Shown: one piece after another, positions 16,483 to 25,781 of the stretch
Numbering within the stretch: position 1 is the stretch's first letter
Layout: every line of letters begins with the position of its first letter
Assembly: GCF_014205835.1 (NCBI RefSeq)
Contig: NZ_JACHCQ010000029.1
Span: forward strand, 1-64,000
Reading direction: 5' to 3'
Origin: Pedobacter sp. AK013
Lineage (GTDB): Bacteria > Bacteroidota > Bacteroidia > Sphingobacteriales > Sphingobacteriaceae
DNA: 64,000 nucleotides
Program-made: the position numbers and the translations under genes
The notes under the pieces: generated by a model
What the model was told of the DNA's origin: nothing
Seen by the model: the letters and a program-made list of their open reading frames with translations, nothing else
The model's database searches: none

Positions 16483-16527
16483 AAGAAAGCCTTTCAGATT
16501 TGAAAATCCGAAAGGCTTTCTTAATTT
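16483..16527 (+). terminator. intrinsic terminator after the acidic protein gene
   Basis: The stem AAGAAAGCCTTTC/GAAAGGCTTTCTT closes a 14-nt loop and is followed by TAATTTTT. It separates the acidic gene from the convergent thioredoxin-like gene and may act in both directions. Confidence 0.85.
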
Positions 16528-16567
16528 TTAGCCTCGATTTTGTGGTTCAGCCTTAAACCCTAAATAT

Positions 16568-17101
16568 CTACTTAGCTTTGGCTTTATACGTTTCAGGATC
16601 AACAGCTGCTCTTGTCCATCCTTTTAAAAAAGAGGTGATTTTCTTTACATCATGTCCAACTTTCTTTTTACCGTTAGCGCCAACTTCTTCAGTTTCTAAA
16701 TAAGAAGAATTTTCGATGTGTAGTACTTTACCTTTGCCATCAAGGATTAAAAATACCGGAAAGCCAAAGCGTTGAGGATATCCTAAACTGGCCAAAACAC
16801 TTTCATTTTTATTTTCGGGGCTGTAATTAACCAGAACAGTCTCAAAATTATCATTAATGTATTTTTTTAGTGTTGCTGTACTGTCAACCAAATTATGGAA
16901 TGCAATACACCAGCTACACCAGTTACCGCCAACCTGTAACAAAACGTGTTTATTCTCTTTAGCCGCTTTTGCAACTGCTGTGGCAATTTCGGCTTTAGCA
17001 TCTGCCTGTGGATTATAGATATGAACGCCTTCTTTTTTCGCCTGACTAAAAGCCGTCGTCGAAATTAATACAGCTACAAATAAAATGACTAATCTTTTCA
17101 T
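16568..17101 (-). CDS. secreted thioredoxin-family protein
   Basis: A 177-residue protein with a signal peptide (MKRLVILFVAVLISTTAF, SQ). The thioredoxin fold carries the active-site motif GGNWCSWCIAFH; the redox pair is Cys62 and Cys65. The Trp before the CxxC and the later QRFGFPVFLIL cis-proline region are in place. It resembles DUF255/thioredoxin-7 type proteins that reduce or oxidise periplasmic disulphides. The partner is unknown. It is a single gene, convergent with the acidic protein gene. Confidence 0.85.
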   Translation of the reverse strand: MKRLVILFVAVLISTTAFSQAKKEGVHIYNPQADAKAEIATAVAKAAKENKHVLLQVGGNWCSWCIAFHNLVDSTATLKKYINDNFETVLVNYSPENKNESVLASLGYPQRFGFPVFLILDGKGKVLHIENSSYLETEEVGANGKKKVGHDVKKITSFLKGWTRAAVDPETYKAKAK

Positions 17102-17264
17102 ATTTTTTTGAATAATAATTAAACAAATTTAATAAAGTATAGTGTTACAATAGATTATTCGCGAATTCTTTACAGAGCGGAAACATTGGTTATTAATGGG
17201 ATTCTCTTAACAAGAGAAGTTTAATTCAAGATATTTTTTCTATTTTCCATCTTCCATTTTTACC

Positions 17265-17272
17265 TATCTTTG
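17265..17272 (+). promoter_or_regulatory. TATCTTTG promoter box of the TatD-family gene
   Basis: A perfect TAnnTTTG box ends 7 bp before ATG 17280, so the leader is predicted to be nearly absent. Confidence 0.6.
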
Positions 17273-17279
17273 CCCGGCA

Positions 17280-17939
17280 ATGGATTTTTTAGACATACAT
17301 ACCCACAAAGTTGCTACCCAACCTGGGGTAATCAGTATTCAAAGTTTATCGTTAACGAGCGATATCTTTTTAGCAATGCCTAAAACCAAGCCAATTTCTG
17401 TTGGACTACATCCCTGGTTTGCTAAAATTGATCAACTCGAATTACAGATGAAATATCTAAGCGTTGTAGCTAATCAAACGAATGTGAAACAGATTGGCGA
17501 ATGCGGCCTGGATCGATTAAGAGGCGAAAACCTGGAAAATCAAGTCATAATCTTAGAAAAACAGATCAAATTGGCAGAAAAAACCAATAAGCCCTTGATT
17601 TTACACTGTGTTAAATGCTTTTCAGAACTGATTGCTATTAAAGATCGATTGAAAGTTAAAGTACCGATGATTATTCACGGTTTTAATAAAAATGAGGCAC
17701 TTGGTCAACAACTACTGGATAAAGGGTTTCTACTTTCTTTTGGAATAACGGCTTTAAAAGAAAATTCGGGCACAGCTAAGCTGATTCAAAGTACCAATAA
17801 TTTTTTCCTGGAAACGGATGACACAGATATTTCCATTGAGGAAATTTACCGGATAGCAGCCATTTTAAAAAAGTGTACTGTAGATGAACTCAAAGCTCGT
17901 ATTTTTACCGACTGGAATAAATTGAATTTAAAAAGCTAG
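17280..17939 (+). CDS. TatD family metal-dependent hydrolase
   Basis: A 219-residue protein with the amidohydrolase metal ligands: DIHTH at residues 4-8, GECGLD near 79-84, LILHCVK near 114, MIIHGF near 135 and LETDD near 177. It is shorter than the usual 255-265 residues of TatD/YcfH, mainly through short loops, but no metal ligand is missing. Relatives are DNA exonucleases/deoxyribonucleases. It lies upstream of tcdA in the same direction. Confidence 0.88.
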   Translation: MDFLDIHTHKVATQPGVISIQSLSLTSDIFLAMPKTKPISVGLHPWFAKIDQLELQMKYLSVVANQTNVKQIGECGLDRLRGENLENQVIILEKQIKLAEKTNKPLILHCVKCFSELIAIKDRLKVKVPMIIHGFNKNEALGQQLLDKGFLLSFGITALKENSGTAKLIQSTNNFFLETDDTDISIEEIYRIAAILKKCTVDELKARIFTDWNKLNLKS

Positions 17940-18069
17940 CCACAGAGATACAGAAAGCATGGAAAGTTTTACTTCTTACCTAAAGCAAGATAAAAACGAA
18001 CCATTGAGTTATAACATTAACTAAATCTTTACCCATCCTTTTCATCTGTGGTTAAATACAAAAAATAAT

Positions 18070-18864
18070 ATGTCTGATGTTAGCTGGCTTTCACGCTCTG
18101 CCCTCCTTGTTGGGAATGATGGAATAGATAAACTCCAATCGAAACATGTTTTAGCGATCGGTTTAGGTGGTGTAGGCTCTTTTGCCGCCGAATTTATTTG
18201 CCGCTCAGGAATTGGAGAAATGACTATTGTTGATGGTGATGTAGTGGACCCGACCAACCGGAACAGGCAGTTACCCGCTTTAGCAACTAATCATGGTGTA
18301 AGCAAAGCCGCAATTATGCAAGAGCGTTTATTGTCCATAAATCCCGAATTAAAACTCCATGTAGTAAATACTTTTCTCACACCGGAGAAATGCAGGGAAA
18401 TTTTAGAGGCCGATTTCGATTACATTATGGATTGTATTGATAGTGTAATGCCAAAAATCACTTTGTTAGGAACCGCATTGGAAAAGAATATTCCTATTGT
18501 AAGTTCAATGGGTGCAGGTGGTAAAATGGATCCTACACGCTTAAGGATTACGCTGCTCCCTGATACTTATCAATGTGTTTTTGCCAGTTATGTACGTAAA
18601 AGATTAAACAAATTGGCCAATGCGGCAAAAATAAAAGCTGTTTTCTCCACAGAAGAAATGGATAAAAAATCTATGATCATGACTGATGGAAGTAATTTCA
18701 AACGCTCTGCTTACGGTACAGTTTCTTACTTGCCCGCAGCATTTGGTGGTGCATGTGCATCGGTTGTAATCCGCGATCTGCTTGGCTTTCCCATCGAAAT
18801 GGCTGAACGCCCAGCAAGGATAAGCCATAAAACACTCAATAAACGAAAAGGTAAAAAAGCCTGA
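18070..18864 (+). CDS. tcdA: tRNA threonylcarbamoyladenosine dehydratase
   Basis: A 264-residue E1-like ThiF/MoeB-fold enzyme. It cyclises t6A to ct6A in tRNAs that read ANN codons, using ATP. The nucleotide-binding loop is AIGLGGVGSFAAEFICRSG with the acidic partner VDGDVVDPTNRNRQ. The substrate-adenylating segment is DCIDSVMPKI, and the tail GTVSYLPAAFGGACASVVIR is typical for TcdA rather than ThiF or MoeB. The catalytic Cys region is present. It is flanked upstream by a CCACAGA...TCTGTGG inverted repeat (17941-18056). Confidence 0.92.
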   Translation: MSDVSWLSRSALLVGNDGIDKLQSKHVLAIGLGGVGSFAAEFICRSGIGEMTIVDGDVVDPTNRNRQLPALATNHGVSKAAIMQERLLSINPELKLHVVNTFLTPEKCREILEADFDYIMDCIDSVMPKITLLGTALEKNIPIVSSMGAGGKMDPTRLRITLLPDTYQCVFASYVRKRLNKLANAAKIKAVFSTEEMDKKSMIMTDGSNFKRSAYGTVSYLPAAFGGACASVVIRDLLGFPIEMAERPARISHKTLNKRKGKKA

Positions 18865-18982
18865 TCCTAATGAATTGTTGATATCATGATTTCGGGAAAA
18901 TTTTAAATTATTGTAAGTTAGGGTAGGATAATAATAAATCTCTCACCCTCTCCAAAGGAAGAGAATAAAACATACAACAAAA

Positions 18983-19418
18983 ATGCAAAGGAAAACTAAC
19001 ACCCCTGCCGATTTAGGCACCCAGCATTCCCCTCTCCCAGAGGGGTGTCCGAAGGACGGGGTGTTAAAAAATACTTTGCAAAAAGAAATAACAATAAACG
19101 GTATAACTTTAACCATAACTCCAGTTACTAATCTACCATATCAACCCCACTTAAAAGAACGAGCAAAAGCACTTCGACAAGCTGGAAATTTACCTGAAGT
19201 ATTATTTTGGATGCAGGTAACAAAAAAACGTTGGTCTTGTAATCGGAATAGATGGCTGTAGCCATGATGATAAGCAGATTTATGATAAATTAAGAGAAGA
19301 TTATTTAATCTCTTTGGGATTAAAAGTGTACAGGATTACTGTAGATGATATAATAAAACAAATGGAATTTGTAATCATCGGTTTAGAAGAATATATTATT
19401 GCAGAATATGGAACTTAA
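18983..19418 (+). pseudogene. decayed DUF559 (endonuclease-like) gene
   Basis: The first frame (18983-19261) gives LPYQPHLKERAKALRQAGNL and PEVLFWMQVTKK, the normal N-terminal half of the DUF559 fold. The reading then jumps frame near 19230 to GLVIGIDGCSHDDKQIYDKL, LREDYLISLGLKVYRITVDD and ends at TAA 19416-19418. Intact relatives have about 30 residues (FDRQ...NYIVDF) between TKK and LVIEIDG; these are gone and the frame is shifted. The catalytic centre is therefore broken. Its first 30 codons are made of a 68-bp palindromic element, which is common for this gene type in Bacteroidetes. Confidence 0.85.
18998..19065. repeat. nested palindrome inside the DUF559 pseudogene
   Basis: Outer arms AACACCCC (18998-19005) and GGGGTGTT (19058-19065) are perfectly complementary. 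An inner hairpin CCCCTCT-CCC-AGAGGGG lies at 19030-19046. A related weak hairpin (CTCTCCAAAGGAAGAG) lies near 18950. Confidence 0.75.
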
Positions 19419-19453
19419 TCGCCTCAAAATAACTAAAGATACTAAGCCGCCCC

Positions 19454-19482
19454 GCCCTGCGGGCACCCCTCCAAAGGAGGGG
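19454..19482. repeat. double palindrome just upstream of addA
   Basis: GCCC-TGC-GGGC (19454-19464) is followed by CCCCTCC-AAA-GGAGGGG (19466-19482). It is of the same sequence type as the element inside the DUF559 pseudogene. It ends 15 bp before the addA start and would form a stable hairpin in any read-through mRNA. Confidence 0.75.
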
Positions 19483-19497
19483 AATTAAGAAAAACAT

Positions 19498-22400
19498 ATG
19501 CCCAAGCCCCTCAAAATTCTTCAAGCCTCTGCAGGTTCCGGTAAAACGTTCAGTTTAACTGCACATTACCTTACATTGCTTTTCAGTGGCGATAATAAAT
19601 ATCGCGAAATTTTAGCGGTAACCTTTACCAATAAAGCTACTGAGGAAATGAAAACGAGGATCCTCGAAGTATTACTTGGGCTGGCAAAAGGTAATCCATC
19701 AAAAAAAATAGATGACTATCGGAAACTTATTCTACTTGCCTATCCGATATTAAGCCCACAAGAATTACAGTTTAAAGCGGATAAGATATATCGTAAGATC
19801 CTGCATGACTATAGTCGTTTTTCTGTAAGCACCATTGATGGCTTTGTTCAAAAAGTAATCCGTGGTTTTGCTTTTGAACTTGGCTTAAATGCTGATTATA
19901 ATTTAGAAATGAATTATGATAAGGTGAAAGATGATCTCGTAAATAAACTGGATGAAGCTTTAGATCACAACAAACAGCTTTTGCAATGGATTATCGACTT
20001 GGCCATCGAACGCATCAGCGATAATAAGAGCTGGAACTATAAATTCGAACTCTATAACCTTATCGGAGAAATATTTTCTGAACGTTTCCAGATTTTTGAA
20101 GATGCGGTAAGCACGCTTGGTTTAGAAAACGTCGATGAACTATTTAAAAAATACATCAGCGTTACCAAAGCAGAAATCAAAAACTTTGAAGAGGAACTGG
20201 TTTCGCTTGCAACAGAAGCAAACGAAGCGTTAAACGTAATCGGGGTAGAAACCGAACACCTCAAAGGGAAATCGAGAAGTCCGCTGGCTAAAATTATTCT
20301 TGTCGCCAGAGGTGATTTTTCTAAAATTGAGCCGCTTTTCAATTTAATCGACGAACCCGATGAGTGGTTTCAAAAAAACGCAAATTTTCCAGAGGCTTAC
20401 GATACGGTAAATCCAATCCTTCAGAAATTAAAAACCCACTATTTAGCCCATTTACCAAATTACGGTCTGGCCATTGCTTTTAATAAAAATCTTTACTATT
20501 TAAGGTTGATGCAGGAAATTGCTGTACTATTGAAAGAGTATCGGGCTGAAAACGAGAACCTGCTGATTAGTGATGCACAAAAACTGATTTTAGGAATTAC
20601 AGAGGATGCCGGCGACAACCCTTCCTTCATCTGGGAAAAAGTGGGCAACCGTTACCGCAATTTTTTGTTCGACGAGTTTCAGGATACTTCTACCAGTCAA
20701 TGGGGAAGTTTTAAATCATTGTTGACCAATTCCATGGCTACGCCCAGCCAGGATCTGATCGATCACCTTATTGTTGGCGATACTAAACAGTCTATTTATC
20801 GTTGGCGCAATGGCGATTGGAATATTCTCCATAAACACGCCAAGCTTGATGTTGGTGCAGAAAATGTATTGGAAGAAAGTTTAGAAGAAAATTATCGCAG
20901 TGCAGAAAACATCATTACTTTTAATAATTTCCTTTATAAAGCCATTCCGCTTACCTTACAAAATGAGCTGAATGAAAATCTGGCTACCAAACCCGAAAGT
21001 ATTTCCGAATGGTGGCAAGAACAGCACTACCAACAGATTATTACCGATATTTATGGCGGTTCTACCCAGAACTTTGCTACCAACACCTTAAAAGGTGGAA
21101 CGATTAAGATTAAAAAGTTTGGTAAAGATCATGCACCAAACGAAGCGCGCTTTACCGAAACTATTTTTAGGGATATTGTCTTGGATGATATTGTTGAAGA
21201 AATAAGTCGTCTCAAAAACGAACAGCAATATGCGTTGAAAGACATTGCTATTTTGGTTCGTTCGAATAGCGAAGCCTTATTAACTGTTAAAAAATTAATG
21301 ACGCATAGCCTGCCTGTTTTGTCTGGCGATGCGCTATTGATTTCCAACAACTCGGCCATACAACTCATTATTAATACTTTGAAAGTGCTTATTGGTTTAG
21401 AAGCACAAACGGCATTATATAAAGCCAATTGTATTGCACTTTACCATTCTTTGCATGAAAAAAATATTGATGCCAATTATTATCTTAACCTTACCAATAA
21501 ACCTTTAAGCACACTTACCGCAGTTTTACCGGTTGATTTATGCGAAAATTGGCAAAGTTGGCTACAGCTTCCACTTCCCGAACTGGTAGAGATATTAATT
21601 GAAAGTTATGGATTAAAAAATCTCACCACCAATTTACCTTACCTACTCGCCTTTAGAGACTTAACGGCCTCTGCTTCAAAACTTGGCGAAAAAGGGATAA
21701 TTTCATTTTTAACCTGGTGGGAAGAAGACGGCATTAAAAAATCATTGCCATCTCCCGAAGGTGCCGATGCAATACAGATTATTACTATCCACAAATCGAA
21801 AGGTTTAGCTTTTAGGGCTGTTTTTGTCCCTTTTTGTAATTGGGAAATTAAAGGCAAGCCCAATAGCACTTTCTGGGTTTCTTCAGAAGAAACGGTTTAC
21901 AAAGAGCTGAAAGGGATTCCATTAAAATACAATGAAGCGCTGGCCGATTCGGCAATTGCAAAGGCTTATTACGAAGAGTTGCTTTATAACAATATGGATG
22001 CACTGAATATGCTCTATGTAGCCACCACACGTGCAAAAGATTACCTGTATATCGCTACAATGGCTAAAAAGGAATTGAAATTATCCAATATGGGTGATGT
22101 AATCAATTTCACTTTCGATGAGCAATTTGATGAAAATGGCCTATACGAAATTGTAGAGCCAGTAGCTGTTGAAAATAAGACGGAAGATTCGAATTTCATC
22201 AACTTAAATAGTTATCCAACCACTACGCGCTTATCAGCACTTTATATCTCTTCTGAAGATAAACATTTAAAACACCTGGTCAACATTGAAAAATCAGGAA
22301 GGAAAGGTTCCCTATTACACGATATCTTAGCCAGTGCCAGTTCACAGAAAGAAGTTAACGATTATACTTCTAACCTGGTTTTGCAGGGCATTATCAAGGA

Positions 22401-22716
22401 AGAAGAAAAACAGCAATTAATTAATTCAGCGCTTGAAGTGCTGAACAATCCCGAGCTTAAAGAGATTTTAGGTAACGCAAGCGAAAGCATTGTAGAAAAA
22501 AACATCATCGATGCCAATGGAAAGCTGCATCGCCCTGACCGCGTTTTGATTAACGCCGAAGAGGTAATCATCCTTGACTATAAATTTACCCTCGAAGAAA
22601 GCGACAAACATATCGAACAGGTAAATAATTACAAGGTTTTGCTTACAGAAATGGGTTATCAAAATATCAAAACCTATCTTTTCTACGCTGTTAAAGGTAA
22701 ATTGAAATTAGTATAA
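19498..22716 (+). CDS. addA: UvrD/Rep-type helicase with RecB-like nuclease tail (AddA-like)
   Basis: A 1072-residue subunit of an AddAB-like double-strand-break resection enzyme. Walker A is ASAGSGKT at residues 10-17. The family motif AVTFTNKATEEMKTR follows, and Walker B is FLFDEFQDTSTSQW with Asp392-Glu393. Later helicase motifs include VGDTKQSIYRWRNGDW, IITIHKSKGLAF and MLYVATTRAKDYLYIA. The C-terminus has the PD-(D/E)XK elements PDRVLINAEEVIILDYKF, so the nuclease appears intact. It lies one base before addB. The symbol is by function and context; Bacteroidetes versions are divergent. Confidence 0.9.
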   Translation: MPKPLKILQASAGSGKTFSLTAHYLTLLFSGDNKYREILAVTFTNKATEEMKTRILEVLLGLAKGNPSKKIDDYRKLILLAYPILSPQELQFKADKIYRKILHDYSRFSVSTIDGFVQKVIRGFAFELGLNADYNLEMNYDKVKDDLVNKLDEALDHNKQLLQWIIDLAIERISDNKSWNYKFELYNLIGEIFSERFQIFEDAVSTLGLENVDELFKKYISVTKAEIKNFEEELVSLATEANEALNVIGVETEHLKGKSRSPLAKIILVARGDFSKIEPLFNLIDEPDEWFQKNANFPEAYDTVNPILQKLKTHYLAHLPNYGLAIAFNKNLYYLRLMQEIAVLLKEYRAENENLLISDAQKLILGITEDAGDNPSFIWEKVGNRYRNFLFDEFQDTSTSQWGSFKSLLTNSMATPSQDLIDHLIVGDTKQSIYRWRNGDWNILHKHAKLDVGAENVLEESLEENYRSAENIITFNNFLYKAIPLTLQNELNENLATKPESISEWWQEQHYQQIITDIYGGSTQNFATNTLKGGTIKIKKFGKDHAPNEARFTETIFRDIVLDDIVEEISRLKNEQQYALKDIAILVRSNSEALLTVKKLMTHSLPVLSGDALLISNNSAIQLIINTLKVLIGLEAQTALYKANCIALYHSLHEKNIDANYYLNLTNKPLSTLTAVLPVDLCENWQSWLQLPLPELVEILIESYGLKNLTTNLPYLLAFRDLTASASKLGEKGIISFLTWWEEDGIKKSLPSPEGADAIQIITIHKSKGLAFRAVFVPFCNWEIKGKPNSTFWVSSEETVYKELKGIPLKYNEALADSAIAKAYYEELLYNNMDALNMLYVATTRAKDYLYIATMAKKELKLSNMGDVINFTFDEQFDENGLYEIVEPVAVENKTEDSNFINLNSYPTTTRLSALYISSEDKHLKHLVNIEKSGRKGSLLHDILASASSQKEVNDYTSNLVLQGIIKEEEKQQLINSALEVLNNPELKEILGNASESIVEKNIIDANGKLHRPDRVLINAEEVIILDYKFTLEESDKHIEQVNNYKVLLTEMGYQNIKTYLFYAVKGKLKLV

Positions 22717-22717
22717 T

Positions 22718-25573
22718 ATGCAGATGAAACCATTTTTACAGGAAGTTGCCGAAGATTTAGTTACTAGATTTGGAAATCAGATGCAAAACTGTGCCATCGT
22801 TTTTAACAACAAACGTCCATCTGCGTATTTACAGAAACACCTTGCTGATATTATTGGGAAACCTTTTTTTAGTCCCGCATTTTTTACCATACAAGAATTC
22901 TTTGCCAGTTCTACCAGCTATAAAATAGCCGATTTTTACCTACAGTTTTTTACTTTACATCGTATGTATAATCAATTGCTTGCGGAAGAACAATTAGAAA
23001 GCATTTCAAGCCATAAGTTTTTTCCGCTGGCCAAGATCATCTTAAGCGATTTTAACCAGATTGATGCTGATTTGGTAGATGCAGAAAAATTATACCGCGA
23101 TCTGGAAGATATTTCGGTTATTAATAAAGATTTCGATTATTTAAGCCCAGAGCAATATAACTTTCTTTCCCAGTTTTGGACTTCTTACTCGGAAGGAAAA
23201 CATAAAAAACAGCAGGAACTGTTTATCAAAATGTGGCGTAGGATGCCCAAACTTTATCATAAATACCATGCAACACTTAAAGAGCAAGGCTATTTAACCA
23301 ATGGTTCTCTTTACCGTTATCTGGCGGATGATATTACCAATCACCAGGAGTTTATTTCCAATTTTGATAAGGGCAAGATTATTTTCGTAGGTTTTAATGC
23401 TTTGAGTAGTGCCGAGGCCAAAATATTTACCCAGCTACAAGAAGCCGGCAAAGCATTGTTTTATTTCGATGCCGACACCTATTATTTAGACGATGTTTCG
23501 CAGGAGGCAGGTTTGTTTTTGCGTAAAAATATTAACCAGCTTGGATTGAAAAATGAATTTGCGGGGCAAGAAAGTTTAATGAAATCTGTCCCACACCAGG
23601 TAAATGTTTATAAGGTTCAGGGACAATCTGCACAGGCTAAAATCCTGAACAATATTTTAGCAGAAGATTACACATCAGCAGAAACCGTTGGAAAAACAGT
23701 AGTGGTTTTGGCAGATGAAAGCCTATTGATCCCCACACTGCAAACGATTCCAACTAACCTAAACGGAAAAGAAATCGACCTTAACGTAACCATGGGTTTT
23801 GCTTTATCAACCTCAAGTATTTTTGGTTTAGTTGATTTATGGTTGGGGAGTCAGCTGGAGATTTTACAGCGGGATAAGGTAAGTTATAAAAATGTAGAAG
23901 CTTTTTTAACCCATCCCTTAACGGGCCTTACCCAGAAAATGCGGGATAAAATCCTAACCGCATTGTTGGAAGAAAACAAGGTGGAGATCGATCATAAGCG
24001 TCTATTACGCCAAAGCGGACTGTTTGAAGCCTTTTATAAAAAAATCGATGATCCGCAGCATGTAGTCACCAATTTATTGAATGTACTGGATTATGTATTA
24101 ACCCGGTTATCAAGTGCAAAAACACTCAAGAAAATTGATGCAGAACTATTCGTAAAAACCATACAGGAGTTGAACCGTTTGCACGATACCTTTAGCAACC
24201 ATATTGGAAAAGAAGAAATTCCTTTTGTAATTTACCTCGTCCAAAAATCGCTGCAGGCTATTGCAGTACCGCTTTCAGGCGATCCTTTGAACGGAATACA
24301 AGTAATGGGATTACTGGAAACCCGTAACCTAAATTTCGATAAAATAGTGATTTTGGGTTTTAATGAGGGTATTATTCCAAAATCATCCATTGGCAATAGC
24401 TTTATTCCTGATTCTATACGCCGTGTTTACGGCCTCCCGGTTCTCGAAAACCTCGATGCCATTTCTTCTTACATGGTGTACCGCCTATTACAGCGGGCAA
24501 AGAATATCAATTTTGTCTATAATAGCCTAACAGACGAGTCTACTTCGGGTGAAGCCAGCAGGATTTTAAAGCAGCTTGAGTACGAAAGCGGATTTGAATT
24601 TACCTACAACGAGCTTAATTTGGAGGTAAAAACCGAGCCATTTAAAGAAGTAAAAATCGAGAAAACCAATAATGCCTTTATACAGGAAACACTTCAAAAA
24701 TACCTTGATAAAAGAAAGGTGCTTTCGCCTTCGGCACTTACCCAATACATTTCCAACCCAGTAGATTTCTTTTTCAATTACATTGCTGGCATTAAAGAGC
24801 CTAAAGAGATCAGCGCAGTGGTAGAAGCCAACGAGATCGGTTCGATTCTGCACAAAGTGATGGAGTATTTTTACGAGGATTTAAGGTCTGAAGAAATTAC
24901 TGCAGCGCGTATTAATGAGAAACGCAAACAGATTCCCAGGCTGATACAAAAAGCCTTTAATGCTGTAATGTTTAAAAATCCAGATATGATAATGGAATAT
25001 AAAGGCATGCAAAAGGTTATTTTATCCATTGTAGATGCCTATGTGAATATCATTTTAAACCAGGATGAAGCACAAACTCCTTTTACTATTATCAGTCTCG
25101 AGCAAAAAGTAGAGGCCGAAATTAGTTTTCCGCTAAGAGGGAATGAAGCCAGTGTTAAAATTTTTGGTTTTATCGATCGTGTTGATGTTAAAGATGGCGT
25201 GACTAAAATTATTGATTATAAAACCGGTAGTGACAAGTTAACTTTTAAAGATATTCCAGAGCTGTTTAATTCCGATGGCAAGCACATTAATAAAGCGCTG
25301 ATCCAAACTTTATTATACACTTATGCTTATGAACAATTTTCGGGAAAAAGCTTTGTAGAACCGAATCTATACGTAGTAAAAACCATGAGCGCAGATGGCG
25401 TTTGGTTTAAATCGGGCAGGCAAAATCTATCAGGAGCCTATTTAGAAGAAATCAAACCAGAATTCCTTACCGAATTAAGAAAAAAACTGACCGAGCTTTT
25501 TGAGGCCCCCTATTTTGTAGCCAGCGCAGTTGAGGATAACTACAAATATTCTATTTATAAAACTTTGTTTTGA
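22718..25573 (+). CDS. addB: PD-(D/E)XK nuclease/inactivated helicase subunit (AddB-like)
   Basis: A 951-residue partner of the preceding helicase. It starts at ATG 22718 (or 22724) and overlaps the addA transcript with a 1-bp gap. The N-terminal half is a degenerate helicase fold without Walker A. The segment FDKIVILGFNEGIIPKS is the AddB/RecC-like helicase motif. The C-terminal nuclease has SPSALTQYISNPVDFFFNYI, EIGSILHKVMEYFYED and GFIDRVDVKDGVTKIIDYKT. The Cys residues that hold a 4Fe-4S cluster in classical AddB are absent: the region after SPSAL and the extreme C-terminus (DNYKYSIYKTLF) have none. Confidence 0.88.
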   Translation: MQMKPFLQEVAEDLVTRFGNQMQNCAIVFNNKRPSAYLQKHLADIIGKPFFSPAFFTIQEFFASSTSYKIADFYLQFFTLHRMYNQLLAEEQLESISSHKFFPLAKIILSDFNQIDADLVDAEKLYRDLEDISVINKDFDYLSPEQYNFLSQFWTSYSEGKHKKQQELFIKMWRRMPKLYHKYHATLKEQGYLTNGSLYRYLADDITNHQEFISNFDKGKIIFVGFNALSSAEAKIFTQLQEAGKALFYFDADTYYLDDVSQEAGLFLRKNINQLGLKNEFAGQESLMKSVPHQVNVYKVQGQSAQAKILNNILAEDYTSAETVGKTVVVLADESLLIPTLQTIPTNLNGKEIDLNVTMGFALSTSSIFGLVDLWLGSQLEILQRDKVSYKNVEAFLTHPLTGLTQKMRDKILTALLEENKVEIDHKRLLRQSGLFEAFYKKIDDPQHVVTNLLNVLDYVLTRLSSAKTLKKIDAELFVKTIQELNRLHDTFSNHIGKEEIPFVIYLVQKSLQAIAVPLSGDPLNGIQVMGLLETRNLNFDKIVILGFNEGIIPKSSIGNSFIPDSIRRVYGLPVLENLDAISSYMVYRLLQRAKNINFVYNSLTDESTSGEASRILKQLEYESGFEFTYNELNLEVKTEPFKEVKIEKTNNAFIQETLQKYLDKRKVLSPSALTQYISNPVDFFFNYIAGIKEPKEISAVVEANEIGSILHKVMEYFYEDLRSEEITAARINEKRKQIPRLIQKAFNAVMFKNPDMIMEYKGMQKVILSIVDAYVNIILNQDEAQTPFTIISLEQKVEAEISFPLRGNEASVKIFGFIDRVDVKDGVTKIIDYKTGSDKLTFKDIPELFNSDGKHINKALIQTLLYTYAYEQFSGKSFVEPNLYVVKTMSADGVWFKSGRQNLSGAYLEEIKPEFLTELRKKLTELFEAPYFVASAVEDNYKYSIYKTLF

Positions 25574-25598
25574 AAATAATTGGGCTAAAAATGGGCTG

Positions 25599-25729
25599 AT
25601 GGCTGAAGCCGACAGCAATGAATTAATATATTCTAATAATAATGCCGCAGGTATATGGCTATATTCCTGATTCATGGTAGTCAGCTTCAGCTGACTGAAA
25701 CATATAATATTTCTATATGGCTTTAGCCA
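25599..25729. repeat. three small hairpins upstream of the Y1 transposase gene
   Basis: GGCT-GA-AGCC (25601-25610), AGTCAGCT-TC-AGCTGACT (25679-25696) and TGGCT-TT-AGCCA (25718-25729). The first two are part of a longer imperfect inverted repeat that includes ATGAAT...ATTCAT. This is the look of REP-type or IS200-type end hairpins. Confidence 0.65.
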
Positions 25730-25781
25730 AAAAATAAATAAAAACCTTATATTGGGGTGGAATAATCATAAATTTTCAATT

